This document shows positions 42,676-53,602 of a DNA stretch of 64,000 bases, one piece after another. The stretch spans positions 1 through 64,000 of the forward strand of contig JAJAGP010001504.1 of the NCBI GenBank assembly GCA_025084515.1. Reading direction: 5' to 3'. Origin of the DNA: Ancistrus triradiatus (Eukaryota; Chordata; Actinopteri; Siluriformes; Loricariidae). The position numbers and the translations under genes are program-made. Position 1 is the stretch's first letter. Each line of letters starts with the position of its first letter. The notes under the pieces were generated by a model. It was given only the letters and a program-made list of their open reading frames with translations, did no database searches and was not told the DNA's origin.

Positions 42676-44250
42676 CGAAGGCCCGCCTCAGCGTCGGGGT
42701 TCCAGCGGAGAGAACGAGGGCTGCCTTGCAGAAGCGCGGGGGTGAGGGGCGTCACCGTGCGGCCTGAAGTCCTGATGAACCGGCGATAGAAATTAGCGAA
42801 TCCCAGGAAACGCTGCAGTTGCTTGATGGACCCTGGTAAGGGCCAGTCGAGAACGGCGGAGAGTTTAGCACCATCCATGGCCACCCCGGAGGGAGAGATC
42901 ACATAACCCAGATAACGCACCGACTGGGTGTGAAAGGCGCACTTTTCACCCTTGACCCGGAGATGGTGGAGCCGGAGTCTCTCGAGCACCTGGCGGGCGT
43001 GTGTGACGTGGGTGGCGAAGTCAGGCGAGTAGACCAGAATGTCGTCCAGGTACACTGTTACGAACCGGTCCAGCATGTCACGGAGTACATCATTCATAAA
43101 CGCTTGGAAGAAGGAGGGAGCGTTTGCCAGACCGAAAGGCATAACCAGATATTCGTAATGTCTGGTGCTGGTGCTGAAAGCGGTCTTCCATTCATCCCCT
43201 TCCCTGACACGGACCAGATTATATGCATTGCGGAGGTCCAACTTGGTAAACCACCGTGCTGTGCGAAGCTGTTCCAGGGCTGAGGGTACCAGAGGGAGCG
43301 GGTAGGCGTAACTGCGAGAGATGCGATTTAGTTCCCTGTAATCGATACAAGACCGGAGACCACCGTCCCACTTCGGCACAAAGAAGAACCCCGCTGAAAT
43401 GGGAGAGGTAGACGGGCGGATGAATCCCAGGTCTAGGTATTCCTTGATGTATTCCGCCATGGCCTGTTCCTCGGTAGTGGAGAGAGAGTACAGTCGAGCT
43501 TTGGGCAGTGGTGCGTTCGGAAGGAGGTCGATGGCGCAGTCGTACGGATGATGCGGAGGAAGAGGAGGAGGTGAGTCCTTTGCAAAGATCAGGGATAAGT
43601 CCCTGTACTGTTCGGGCACGTTGTCCGGGAGGGGGATGGAATCCACGAGCGGGAGTGCATGAAGTTGTAGAGTCGGGCGGAGCAGACAGTGGTCATGACA
43701 CCAAGGAGACCAGCGAACGAGTTCGCGGGCGGACCAAGAGATGAGGGGGTCGTGAAGTCGAAGCCAGGGAAGCCCCAGGATAAGAGGATAGGTGAGCGAG
43801 GTTACCGGAAGCAGAGCGATGGACTCCTGATGAGTGGCGCTTGTGACCAGGCAGATGGGATCGGTGACGCGGGTGAGCAGGCCCGGACCTAGCCGCCGTC
43901 CGTCGGCTGCGGTAATCCGGCGTTCTGTTTGGAGCGTATGGCAGGGGATCTTCCACTCCGTGACCAGATGTTCTGCAATGAAGTTCCCCTGAGCGCCGGA
44001 GTCAATCAAGGCTGTCACAGAGACGTCGGCGTGAGCGAGCCGCAAGAGCACCGGTAAGATGAAGGAGGAATCAGGATGGTTTTGACTCACCCGTGACGCG
44101 CGTGCCGACCCGGCCGGGGCGAGGTCACAGGCAGGGCCGGAGGGTGCCGGTCCGAGCCGCAGTAGTAACAACAGAGACCCAGTTTCAAAACGGCGACGAC
44201 GCTCCTCCGAGGACAGTTGAGTGCGGGCAACCTCCCATGGGACTTTCCGC
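42672..44250 (-). pseudogene. pol: Protease and reverse transcriptase of gypsy element 2 (long open frame)
   Basis: Part of an unbroken frame of 598 codons (44468-42672), of which the in-frame retroviral part starts at about 44250. The protease active site DSG is at 44003-43995 (ALIDSGAQGNFI), followed by LILGLPWL. RT blocks run CIDYREL, FTKLDLRNAYN, VMPFGLANAPSFFQ, the catalytic YLDDILVYS (43052-43041) and FLGFANFYRRFI. All RT motifs are in one frame and in the expected order with no stop. The frame is lost in RNase H. Confidence 0.93.
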
Positions 44251-45064
44251 TGGAGGCGAGGGATCACGGGAGTCGGGTGGAGCGCCTCGGGAGGTGGGAC
44301 GAGGAACAGAGGCGAGTCGTGGAGCGAGGAGCTGGTCCCACAGCCGGATGGTGAGGGTGATGAGTTCGTCCAGGGACAGGTCGAGATCGCGCCCTGCCAA
44401 ATTCCCTCCTGAGGGCGGGGCGCAACCCTTGGCGGAAGGCGGCGAGAAGGGGGCAGAAACTGTTCCATCCGCTTTGAGCTGCCAGGGTACGGAATTGGAG
44501 GGCGTAGTCGGCGGCCGAGCGACGGTCCTGTCGCAGGGTGAACAGGACATCACCGGTGGTCCGTCCCTCGCGGGGATGCTGAAAAGACGGCGCAGAAGGC
44601 GTCAGAAACCTCGCGTAATCCTTAGCCTCTTCGCCTTGCAGGGACCAGATGGCGGTGGCCCAATCCAAGGCTCGTCCGGAGAGGAGGGACACTATCAAGG
44701 CGATACAGGAGGCGTCGGACCCTGGTGGTGACTGGGCGAAGCATAATTCGCACTGTAGGATGAACCCCTCACAACGATCCGGGTCGCCGTCGTATTTACC
44801 CGGCAGAGCGATTCTGTAGGCTGACTGTTGTTCCCGTGGGGGGCTGGGAGGAAGTGGAACGGAGGCAGGTGGCACCACGGCGGCAGGTGGCGTCAGCTGA
44901 GCGACACGCCGGGTGAGCTCCTCGACCGAAGGGACCAGCGTGCCAAGCGAGCGTTGGTTGTCCGCCAGGATAGACACCGCCTGAGCCACTTCCTGGAGCT
45001 GCGAACAGAGTTCGGCGATCTGCTCTGCCGAACCCGCGGCGGGGCTTGGGCTACTAGTCTCCAT
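44130..45064 (-). pseudogene. gag: gag of gypsy element 2, frameshifted
   Basis: The start codon at 45064 (METSSPSPAAGSAEQIAELC) was chosen because it lies 18 bp inside the LTR boundary and opens the conserved frame. The capsid region has YRIALPGKYDGDPDRCEGFI, LSGRALDWATAIW and RQDRRSAADYALQF. The frame shifts near 44410 (DLDLSLDELITL) and again near 44260 (RTQLSSEERRRRFETGS). The zinc knuckle near 44150-44180 has C-YY-C and His but the last Cys is not in frame. Confidence 0.88.
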
Positions 45065-45081
45065 GTACAGGCTACACAAAC

Positions 45082-45358
45082 TGTAATGGCGCGGTAGGCA
45101 GGAGACAAACACGGGCAGTAGACAAGAGACTCGAGGCAGAGATCACAGGTACAATCACTTGACACTTTATTTTCGGAGCTAGTTGAACGAGGTGGGAACC
45201 TAGTTGTGTAGCGGCGTGAATGTGAATGAGTGGAGGTATAAGTATGGTAGCGGAGGGAGGTCGGAAACGGGAACAGGTGCAGGTGATTTAGTAGACAGGC
45301 GAGGACGAGCGTGGTAGATTGGCGTGTGTCGGGAGCGGCCCTGGTAAGGGGCGTGAAA
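45082..45358 (-). repeat. 5' LTR of gypsy element 2
   Basis: 277 bp from TTTCACGCCCCTTACCAG (canonical TG mutated to TT) to CGCGCCATTACA. An AATAAA signal lies at about 45165 on the minus strand. The following GTTTGTGTAGCC would contain the primer-binding site. Confidence 0.8.
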
Positions 45359-45770
45359 ATGAATATATGCCCAGTTCATGAAGAGCTACCACCATGGCAA
45401 AAATTAATGAATTAAAGCTTCATTTTGTGCTTTATTTGTTCCAATACCAAATGTAAAATCTCCCTTGGAATGTGTCTTTCTAAGACACACACCTCAGAAA
45501 TATAGACAATAAAATGATGACCAGTTTTAAGCTACATTTCGTTTGGAGAAAGAACACCTGGTAGTTACTTGAGTTTTAGTTTAGAATGCCGTTTCTAATT
45601 TAAACAAGTTTAGATTTTTTTCTAATAGCAGTAAAACAGTGCAATTATCTTGCAAGTAAGAACTCGACTATTACTCTAGATCTATTTTTAGTTTTAGTAA
45701 AGTCAGATTTATTTTAGTGCTTTTTGCTTTTTTTTTTTTTTTTTTTTTACAACGAGCACTTCATTGTAAT

Positions 45771-46702
45771 ACGGCTCAGATCAGTGTCTTCTGATCTGGG
45801 TTTATTTGCTACGTTTCTCCAGGTGCATGACCTACTGACACTGAACAATGCGCCTATTTGTTGGAACGTGGGTAGATGTGGGAATGTCTCGGAGCTAATA
45901 TCAAAAGTAACGTAATTTATTTTGGCATTCTGCTCATACCTGTGAAATTCAGGAAAAGAAGTACGTGGATAGGCAAAGCACCCACTGTATTTGTGGTGTG
46001 ATTTTTGCTAACTTCTCAGGACTTAAGTCCTGCATTAGTTCTGTTCTTTAGATCAGTTTCTAAACAAATGTTGCAAGGCCATGCTATTGCACTTTCGGAG
46101 TTGTTCTACTCTCCATTGGATTGTTCTAAAGTGAAGCAGAATCTAAACTAAAAGAGCTACAGCCTGACAGGTGAGGGAATATAACACGCTTAAATATATT
46201 TCTGTGTTGATTTGTATTCATTTACATTCTGCAACCAACCATTAAATGGAAAGCGATATACAAGAATATCATCGGTATGACTGTCAGAAAGCATATATTG
46301 GAATTTCATTGAAAAAGACCGTCATTTCCAAAACCACTGTGGCAACCCATCCATGAATTAAGCTTAATATTTTATGTTCTTGTTTGTCAAAACCAAATTG
46401 GAAAAAACACACTTTGAACGGTCTTTTCAAAGAATAAATAGTTTTTTAAATTTTTATTAATTAATTTGTAACTGATGATTACATTTTAAGCTACATTTGC
46501 TTGGACTAAGAAACGCTGGTTATTACTTTTAGTTTTAGTTTAGAATGCAATTTCTAATTTTAAACAAATTAAAAACTCAAAGCAGCCTGACTATTACTAT
46601 GTATCTATTTTTGTTTTGCTCTCTCTAATTGCAAATATTGATAATGTCAATTCAAGTTAAAGTCAAACTATTTATATAGTGCGTTTTACAATCAGAGCAT
46701 TT
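45771..46702. repeat. Tandem triplication, unit 3
   Basis: Begins ACGGCTCAGATCAGTGTCTT. Shares GTGCATGACCTACTGACACTG, GTACGTGGATAGGCAAAGCA-like, AAAGAGCTACAGCCTGACAG, GCATATATTGGAATTTCATTG and TTTTAGTTTAGAATGC with unit 1, and ends in the LINE tail motif. Confidence 0.88.
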
Positions 46703-46850
46703 TCCACAAAGCAGTTTTTACAATTATCTAGACCCAAAGCCCTAATTGATCAAGACCTAGGATGACAATGGCAAGGAAAAAATTCCATAGTCATTATAAC
46801 TAAGAAACCTTGGGAGGACTATGACTCAAAAGCGGACCTTCTTGATGTTA
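46665..46850 (-). mobile_element. LINE 3' tail fragment
   Basis: AAGTCAAACTATTTATATAGTG, CAAAGCAGTTTTTACAATTA, GACAATGGCAAGGAAAAAAT and AAACCTTGGGAGGAC follow the order of the LINE 3' end at 35093-35300. Confidence 0.8.
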
Positions 46851-46979
46851 TGTGTAAGAATTGAACTAATTTATGTTATCAATAAGTTTATGGTAATAGT
46901 TTAACTAATCAGAAGCTAAATATAAGAAAATAAAAGAGAGTACACATTTAAAGAAAAAAATAAATAAAATAAGAATATA

Positions 46980-47241
46980 CAGTGGTGCTTGAAACGTTGT
47001 GATCCCTTAGAATTTTCTATATTTCTGCATAAATATGACCTAAAACATCATCAGATTTTCACACAAGTCCTTGCTTTCAGTATCTGGTGTGACCCCCCTG
47101 TGCAATAACTGAAACTAAACGTTTCCTGTAACTGTTGATCAGTCCTGCACCACCGGCTGGGAGGAGTTTTAGCCCATTCCTGCGTACCAAAATCTGAGGA
47201 TGTTTTTTAGGTCATATTTATGCAGAAATATAGCACCACGG
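46980..47241. mobile_element. Tc1-like family A miniature derivative, copy 6 (A6), 262 bp
   Basis: After TA: CAGTGGTGCTTGAAACGTTG, then part of the C-terminal coding region (CTTTCAGTATCTGGTGTGAC), then a jump to the opposite terminal repeat (GTCATATTTATGCAGAAATA, TAGCACCACGG). Both ends are present with almost no coding sequence between: a MITE-like internal-deletion form. Confidence 0.85.
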
Positions 47242-47686
47242 AGTAACATCTATAAACTATGACAAATTAAGACAAAAGAAAAGAATATATTACAAATAAT
47301 ATAATAAAATAAAGACCATAAAACTATACTTTCATTTTTAGATTTATTATTATATAACAACAGTATATATAATAATTAAAAACTGAAATACTTATATATA
47401 ATGTATGGGATATTTTGTAAGAGTATAGGCATTATATAGTCCAGTAAACAGAATCAGAGTACCATTCTCGCGTCCTCTGCGTGAAAGTTTGTTGGCATGC
47501 ATACTGAGTCAGTCAAAGAAGGGAATGGGGGATAATTTCCCTGTGATGTGTCTGGGTAAACTGACACTGATGACAGAAGAACAGCTTGAGTGGAGCAGTA
47601 ATTTGTTACCGGACAACATTTAGTATGTGGACTTGAAACTGATACCAGTAGAAGAGCTCGGAAGAAAACAGAATATGTAATACATA
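47242..47686. other. AT-rich sequence with LINE 3'-region scraps
   Basis: 47575-47680 contains AGAAGAACAGCTTGAG and GAGCTCGGAAGAAAACAGAA, resembling LINE 3' sequence at 35490-35530. Otherwise unremarkable. Confidence 0.4.
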
Positions 47687-48055
47687 CACACTGTATAGAC
47701 AGAAAGTGTTTGGGACAGCCAAAAGTGAATGTCCAAAAGTCCATATTATTAAGGAAATTGCTGCTTCTGAGTAGATTTTCCAAAGAGATGTTGGAATGCG
47801 ATTGTGAGATCATGCACTGATGTTTGTGCAGGGGACAAAAGCTGACAGGCTCAAGGAGTAGAGGAGGCGCTACTCTATATAACTGTCATATTTAGAGTCA
47901 CTGAGGTGTTCAGTACAACCCATTCTGCAGCCTCTGTTTTTCTACCGAGACGTCGTGCCTGTGTGCTTCATATTATGAATGTGTTAGCAGTGACAGTGGC
48001 TGAAATAACAGACACCACTATGAAGTGGTGTCTACATACATTTGGCCATATGGTG
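47687..48055. mobile_element. MITE-like element, about 370 bp
   Basis: After TA: CACACTGTATAGACAGAAAGTG. The right end reads inversely as CACCATATGGCCAAATGTATG before TA. The two ends are imperfect inverted copies of a fish repeat terminus of the type CACTATATGGCCAAAAGTATG. No frame inside. Confidence 0.55.
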
Positions 48056-49045
48056 TAAATACAACATCGGCAATATCTTTGAAGCTACACTGGAACCATG
48101 GCTTTTTAGTTTCATTACAATTCATTAACAAAATGTTTACCAAAATGTCTATACTATTAATCAATCTTGGTGGAATTCAAAATGTTATCGAATTACATTA
48201 TGAAATATCTCAATGCAGTATCCCATCGTTCATTAAGTAAACTTGAACTACTCCCAGTCAACAGTGCAGCACAATGGAAAACCTGCTTTATAGTCTCAGA
48301 CTCAGACCTAATAGACCTAACATGTACTGAAGTTTGTACACCCTTGGGAGTTCATGCAGCAAATGCATATGCATTATAAAGACAGGACAAAAGACTAACA
48401 CTCATTGGACCAATGACTGTGCTATGCTCAGACACTCATGGCTTAAAATGTAGAAAATAAAAAACATCTCAGCATTTATTGGATAGTGTGCTTTTGTTGT
48501 TTTGTCCTGCCCTGACACACAGCTTCTCTTATAACGGTTGGTCTACCTCTCAGAATAAGTTGGGAATCAGGAACACGGCTGACTTTTCTACATCAGCACC
48601 AGTAAGTCTTAACATTTATTTACAGTACTTACTATTTACAAAGATAAATACAAGTGTTATTGTGTAAAACAGCTTTGTATTAGGGACTCCATGGGAGGGA
48701 AATAAAATTCCCTATGTTGCTAGTGAGTAAAATGAAGTGATCATATGTGCTTCCATTCTTTAAAAATGACCAGCCACCACTGATAAAGAAAATACATGTT
48801 ATGTAATCACTCTGCAATATCCGGCTCTATCTAGAAGTAGTAGCTGCAGTTCAATACATTGATTGTGCAGAACTGAATATAACAGCCTGTACATCTAAGG
48901 AAAACATTACCGGCCCAAACCCAGCCAATTATCTCTTAGCAAAGTTCCAAGATCTTTATGTAGAGCTGATGATTCAGCTGGAAAAAGAAAAGCTGCAGAG
49001 GGCCTTGAAAAAGTGTCACATCAATACAAGACTACATGATCATAT
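48056..49045. other. Unique sequence
   Basis: No gene or recognised repeat. Confidence 0.5.
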
Positions 49046-50373
49046 AACCCAAATCACCCAAATATGGAAAATGCAAATTTAAAACAGTGTTTCTAACATT
49101 TATTTTGACTTGTTTTTCATTGCCAACAGTATGAACCTGAGATATTTGATGTTTTGTCTGGTCAGCTTCATTTCATTTGTTAATAAACATCCATTCCGGC
49201 ATTTCAGGTCTGCACGATACAGTACAACAAGTTGGGAGGAGGGCAAAAAGTAAATAATAATGTGATTTTAAAAAGGTGACATCAAGAGATGATTGGAATC
49301 ATGAAATAGTACAAAAGCAGCATCCATGAAAGTCTTTGAGAAGCAAAGATGGGGAGAGGATCTCCAGTTTGTCAACAGATGATTGAAAAAATTAATGAAA
49401 TGCTTAAAAGCAATGTACCTCAAAGAAAGATTGGAAGGGATTAGCATAATTTTCTCTGTACAGTGCAAATATCATTAAAAAATCAGGGAATCTTAGCACA
49501 TAAAAGGCACAAGCCTAAGCTGAATTCCCGTGAACCTCAATTCCTCAGACAGCACTGCTTCGTGAACCATTGCTCATTAGTAGCTGACATAATCACATGG
49601 GCAAGAGATTACTTTGGCAAACCTTTGCCAAGCACTACAATACGTAGTTTTATTCACAAATGGCACTTAAAACTTTTCTGTGCAAAAAGGAAGATTTATT
49701 TTAACAACGCCCAGAAGTGGCACTGACTCCTCTCAGCTTGGAGGCATCTAGAATGGACCATCGCACAGTGGAAAAGTGTATTGTGGTCAGACCAATCAGT
49801 ATTCTAGATCTTTTCTGAAAGAGTTGGATGCAGTGTGCTCCAGACCAAAGACACAAATTACCATTTAGACTGTTGTCAAGTCCAAAAACTGAGTTTTCTT
49901 TGTAAAACATCCTTGTGTTTGAGAAAAGCACTATATAAGTGTAACTAATAATTCTGGAATAAGCCTGCCTGCAGTCCTGACCTGTCCCTAATAGAGGATG
50001 TGGAGAATTTTGAAGCAAAAATGCAACAACCACGTACTGTTGCACACCTTAAGTATTTGCAGGAAGAATGTGACAAAATAACATCTGAAACACTTCATTG
50101 CTTGGTATCCCCAGTGCTAAAATGTCTTTGTGTTGCTTTGTGTTGTTTGTGGATTGGCAACATTACGAAGTAGTAAATGCTTTACCATCCCAACTTTTTT
50201 TGGAATGTGTTGCAGGTCTGAAATGCAAGAATGGATGTTTATTACCAAATGAAATGAATTGCACCAGACAAAACATGAAATATCTTGGATTCATACTGTC
50301 TGCAGTGAAATAAAAGTCAAAGTAAATGTAAGAATCACTGGGTTTATTGTTTATTTGCATTTTCCATACCGTC
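49046..50373 (+). mobile_element. Tc1-like family C, copy 3 (C3), degenerate
   Basis: Both terminal-repeat sides are recognisable: ATATGGAAAATGCAAATTT and CATTCCGGCATTTCAGGTCT on the left; GAAATGCAAGAATGGATGTT and TTTATTTGCATTTTCCATAC on the right. The last 25 bp of the right end are missing. The plus strand has transposase scraps with many stops (AAAGAAAGATTGGAAGGGAT near 49420, as in C2). Length about 1.33 kb. Confidence 0.85.
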
Positions 50374-50391
50374 ACATAGACACATAACACA

Positions 50392-50702
50392 TTTAAAGAG
50401 AACCCAGTTAAACAAATCAAACAAAAACATAATTGATGGATTATTTATTAAATAATATGCTCCAATATTTCATATTTGTGAGATTGCAGTTAGGCATTTT
50501 CAATTAATGGGATGAAAATCAAGTGTGAATGGGTACCCTGTTGTATTTAAAGAACATGGTTCTAATAAAGTCTGATCTTCACAACAATTTGTGGAAGTGT
50601 ATCATGGCAGATGAGATTTCTAAGAACTTCAGAAAAAGAGTTGTTGATGTTCATCAGGCTGGAAAAGGCTGCAAAAGAGTTTGAACTCCAGAAATCCACA
50701 GG
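50392..50702 (+). mobile_element. Tc1-like family A fragment, copy 7 (A7)
   Basis: Starts TTAAAGAGAACCCAGTTAAAC in the terminal repeat and runs past the transposase start (TATCATGGCAGATGAGATTTC, then GAAAAAGAGTTGTTGATGTT) into the first 40 codons, where it ends. It abuts C3. Confidence 0.82.
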
Positions 50703-51297
50703 AGATGTGAATCTCTGCAGGATGAAATAGGGGGTGTTTCGAAATCTTGAAAGACATGTCGAAAGGTCATTGGGTGTGTGGAAAGGTCGATAGGAAGAGA
50801 GTGTGTGGCGAAATAGGTGAGACTTCATTTTCATTGATTGTATCTTGTTTGACGTGGTGTTTTTCTTACCATTTCTGACCAATACATTGGTAAATTGGAA
50901 ATATTTGTGCACACTAAACCATAAAAGGTCTGATTTATTTTGTGAATTTTCTGATTTACACCTATATTAAAAGAAAAACAGACATGTGTAATCACTTCAG
51001 TAGAAACACACTGACCGTTGGGACAAACAAGAAAAAACTACATTTGCAAAACCACTGAAAAGACACAATAACCTAAAGGTAAGAGTCACAAATCACTGTG
51101 AATAGCCTTTCTTCTGAGAAGATTTGATCAGAGAAATTCACTCAATTAAAATACTCAGAGTTGCTTGGTTACATAAATGTTAACCGTGTGTTCACAGAGC
51201 AGACAACCACTTTTCGTCTTGTAGTGGTTTTATGTAGTTTTTTCTTGCATCAATAGGCTATAATAACAGAAACATCTTTAACAGAAAAAAACATTTG

Positions 51298-51300
<3 letters not shown>
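50703..51300. other. Unique sequence
   Basis: Nothing recognised. Confidence 0.5.

Positions 51301-51302
<2 letters not shown>

Positions 51303-51349
<47 letters not shown>
51303..51349. repeat. (TA)n microsatellite at the end of B4
   Basis: Uninterrupted TA run ten bases before the terminal repeat of B4. Confidence 0.95.
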
Positions 51350-51350
<1 letters not shown>

Positions 51351-51358
51351 TGTATATA

Positions 51359-52200
51359 CAGTGGGGCAAAAAACTATTTGGTCAACCACTAATTGTGCAA
51401 GATCTTCTACTTAGAAAGATGAGAGAGGTCTTTAATTTTCATAATAGATACACTTCAACTATAAGAAACAAAATGAGAAAAAAATCCAGGAAATAACATT
51501 GTAAGATTTTTAAAGAATTTAATTGTAAATTATGGTGGAAAATAAGTATTTGGTCAATAAATTTGATTCAACTCAATACTTTGTAACATAATCTTTGTTG
51601 GCAATGACAGAGGTCAAACGTTTCCTGTAAGTCTTCACCAGGTTTGCACACACTGTAGCTGGTATTTTGGCCCATTCCTCCATGCAGATCTCTTCTAGTG
51701 CAGTGATGTTTTGGGGCAAAACGGACTTTCAACTCCGTCCACACATTTTCTATGGGGCTGAGGTCTGGAGACTGGCTAGGCCACTCCAGGACCTTGAAAT
51801 GCTTTTTACAGAGCCACTCCTTCGTTGCCCGAGCAGTGTGTTTGAGATCATTGTCATGCTGGAAGACCCAGCCACGTTCCATCTTCAATGCTCTCACTGA
51901 CTGAAGTGGGTTAAAATCTCACAATACATGGCCCCGTTCATCCTTCCCTTAACACAGATCAGTCATCCTGTCCCCTTTGCAGAAAAACAGCCCCAAAGCA
52001 TGATGTTTCTACCCCCATGCTTCACAGTAGGTATGGCGCAACTCAGAATTCTTCTTCCTCCAAACACGGCGAGTTGAGTTTTTACCAAATAGTTTCTATT
52101 TTAGTTTCATCTGACCACATGATATTCTCCCAATCCTCTTCTGGATCATCCATATGCTCTCTGGCAAACTTCAGAGGCGGGCCTGGCTTAAGCAGGGACA
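51359..52200 (-). pseudogene. Tc1-like transposase relic, family B copy 4 (B4)
   Basis: Begins at the terminal repeat CAGTGGGGCAAAAAACTATT. On minus, 51568-51897 (109 codons) spans the second catalytic Asp (GWVFQHDNDLKHTARATKEW) and the catalytic Glu (SPDLSPIENVWTELK), spaced as in DD34E. Upstream parts to 52200 are frameshifted. The N-terminal half and the other terminal repeat are gone, the copy ending in another TA tract. Confidence 0.9.
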
Positions 52201-52203
<3 letters not shown>

Positions 52204-52246
<43 letters not shown>

Positions 52247-52260
52247 TATATATATATATA
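52204..52260. repeat. (TA)n tract joining B4 and family F
   Basis: TA run with one ATATT interruption, 57 bp, with a different Tc1-like element on each side. Confidence 0.95.
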
Positions 52261-53602
52261 CAGCTCAAAAAAATAAAAATAACACATCCTAGATCTGACT
52301 GAATGAAAATATTCTCATTGAATACTTTGTTCTGTACAAAAAGCTGAATGTAATGACAACAAAATCACACAAAATTCATCAATGGAAATCAAATTGATTA
52401 ACCAATGGAGGCCTGGATTTGGAGGCCTGGAATTTCCACCACAAAATTAAAGTTGAAAGACACTACTACAGGCTGATCCAAACCTTTGATGTAATGTCCT
52501 TAAAACAAGTCAAAATGAGGCTCAGTATTGTGTGTGGCCTCCACGTGCCTGTATGACCTCCCTACAATGCCTGGGCATGCTCCTGATGAGGTGGCGGATG
52601 GTCCTCCTGAGAGATCTCCTTCCAGACCCTGGACAGTCTGTGGTGCAACGTGATGTTGGTGGGAATGGAGCGAGACATGATGTCCCAGATGTGCTCCAAA
52701 TCGGATTCAGGTCTGGGGAACGGGCGGGGGCCAGTCCATAGCTTCAATGCCTTCATCTTGCAGGAACGGCTGGACACACTCCTGCCACATGAGAGTCTAG
52801 CATTGTCCTGCATTAGGAGGAACCCATGGGGCCAACCGCACCAGCATATGGTCTCACAAGGGGTCTGAGGATCTCATCTCGGTACCCTAATGGCAGTCAG
52901 GGTACCAGTCATGGAGGGCTTCTGTGCGGCCCTCCAAAAAAATTGCCACCCCCACACCATTACGTGACCCACTGCCAAACCGGTCCATGCTTGCACGACG
53001 TCTCCAGACTCTGTCACGTCTGTCACGTGCTCAGTGTGTGAACCTGCTTTCAATATCTGTGAGAGCACAGGGCGCCATTGGCAAATTTTGCCATTCCTGG
53101 TGTTCTCTGGCAAATGCCAAGCATCCTGCAGGGTGTTGGCTGTGAGCACAACCCCCATCTGTGGACGTCGGGCCCTCATACCATCCTCATGGAGTCAGTT
53201 TCTAACTGTTTGTGCAGACACATGCACATTTGTGGCCTGCTGGAGGTCATTTTGCAGGGCTCTGGCAGTGCTTTTCCTGTTCCTTCTTGCACAAAGGCAG
53301 AGGTAGCGGTCCTGCTGCTGGGTTGTTCCCCTCCTACGGCCTCCTCCACGTCTCCTGGTGTACTGGCCTGTCTCCTGGTAGCGCCTCCAGCCTCTGGACA
53401 CTACGCTGACAGACACAGCAAACCTTCCTTCCACAGCTCGCATTGATGTGCCATCATGGATGAGCTGCACTACCTGAGCCACTTGTGTGGGTTGTAGAGT
53501 CCATCTCATGCCACCACGAGTGTGAAAGGACCACCAACATTCACAAGTGACCAAAACATCAGCCAGAAAGCATAGGTACTGAGAAGTGGTCTGTGGTCCC
53601 CA
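52261..53602 (-). pseudogene. Tc1-like transposase, family F, right end missing
   Basis: The left end CAGCTCAAAAAAATAAAAAT follows TA directly. The transposase on minus is spread over three frames: 53195-53617 N-terminal (TQVAQVVQLIHDGTSMRAVE, then RRGTTQQQDRYLCL and SAQTVRN); 52874-53179 the middle, with the expected first Asp region damaged; and 52562-52813 C-terminal (the LMQDNA-type Asp motif as MQDNARL, then PFPRPESDLEHIWDIM). It stops near 53602 at CTGTGGTCCCC; the right terminal repeat is not found. The most nearly continuous transposase in the window after A5, but not functional. Confidence 0.88.

Larger units (their letters stand above)
41005..45358 (-). mobile_element. Ty3/gypsy chromovirus-type retrotransposon 2, lacking most of its 3' LTR
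   Basis: Minus-strand order from 45358 downward: 5' LTR, gag, protease, RT, RNase H, damaged integrase, chromodomain, polypurine tract, 18 bp of 3' LTR. The chromodomain marks it as a chromovirus-type Ty3/gypsy element. It lies in the middle unit of a local triplication. Not autonomous: frameshifts in gag, integrase core deleted, 3' LTR lost. Confidence 0.92.
40466..45770. repeat. Tandem triplication, unit 2, containing SINE and gypsy element 2
   Basis: Same order of landmarks as unit 1 in 40466-40750 (with about 180 bp missing after ATTTGTTAACGTGGG) and 45359-45770 (GAATTAAAGCTTCATTTT, then TTTTAGTTTAGAATGC, then AAGTCAGATTTATTTTAGTG with a run of about 22 T). The interior is replaced by the SINE S1 and gypsy element 2. 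Confidence 0.88.

Noticed and set aside
41017..44731. Several plus-strand frames (for example 41017-41424 and 44093-44731, 212 codons)
   Set aside because: Antisense shadows of the GC-rich gypsy element 2 gag-pol on the minus strand.
53078..53446. Plus-strand frames of up to 122 codons
   Set aside because: Antisense of the family F transposase.
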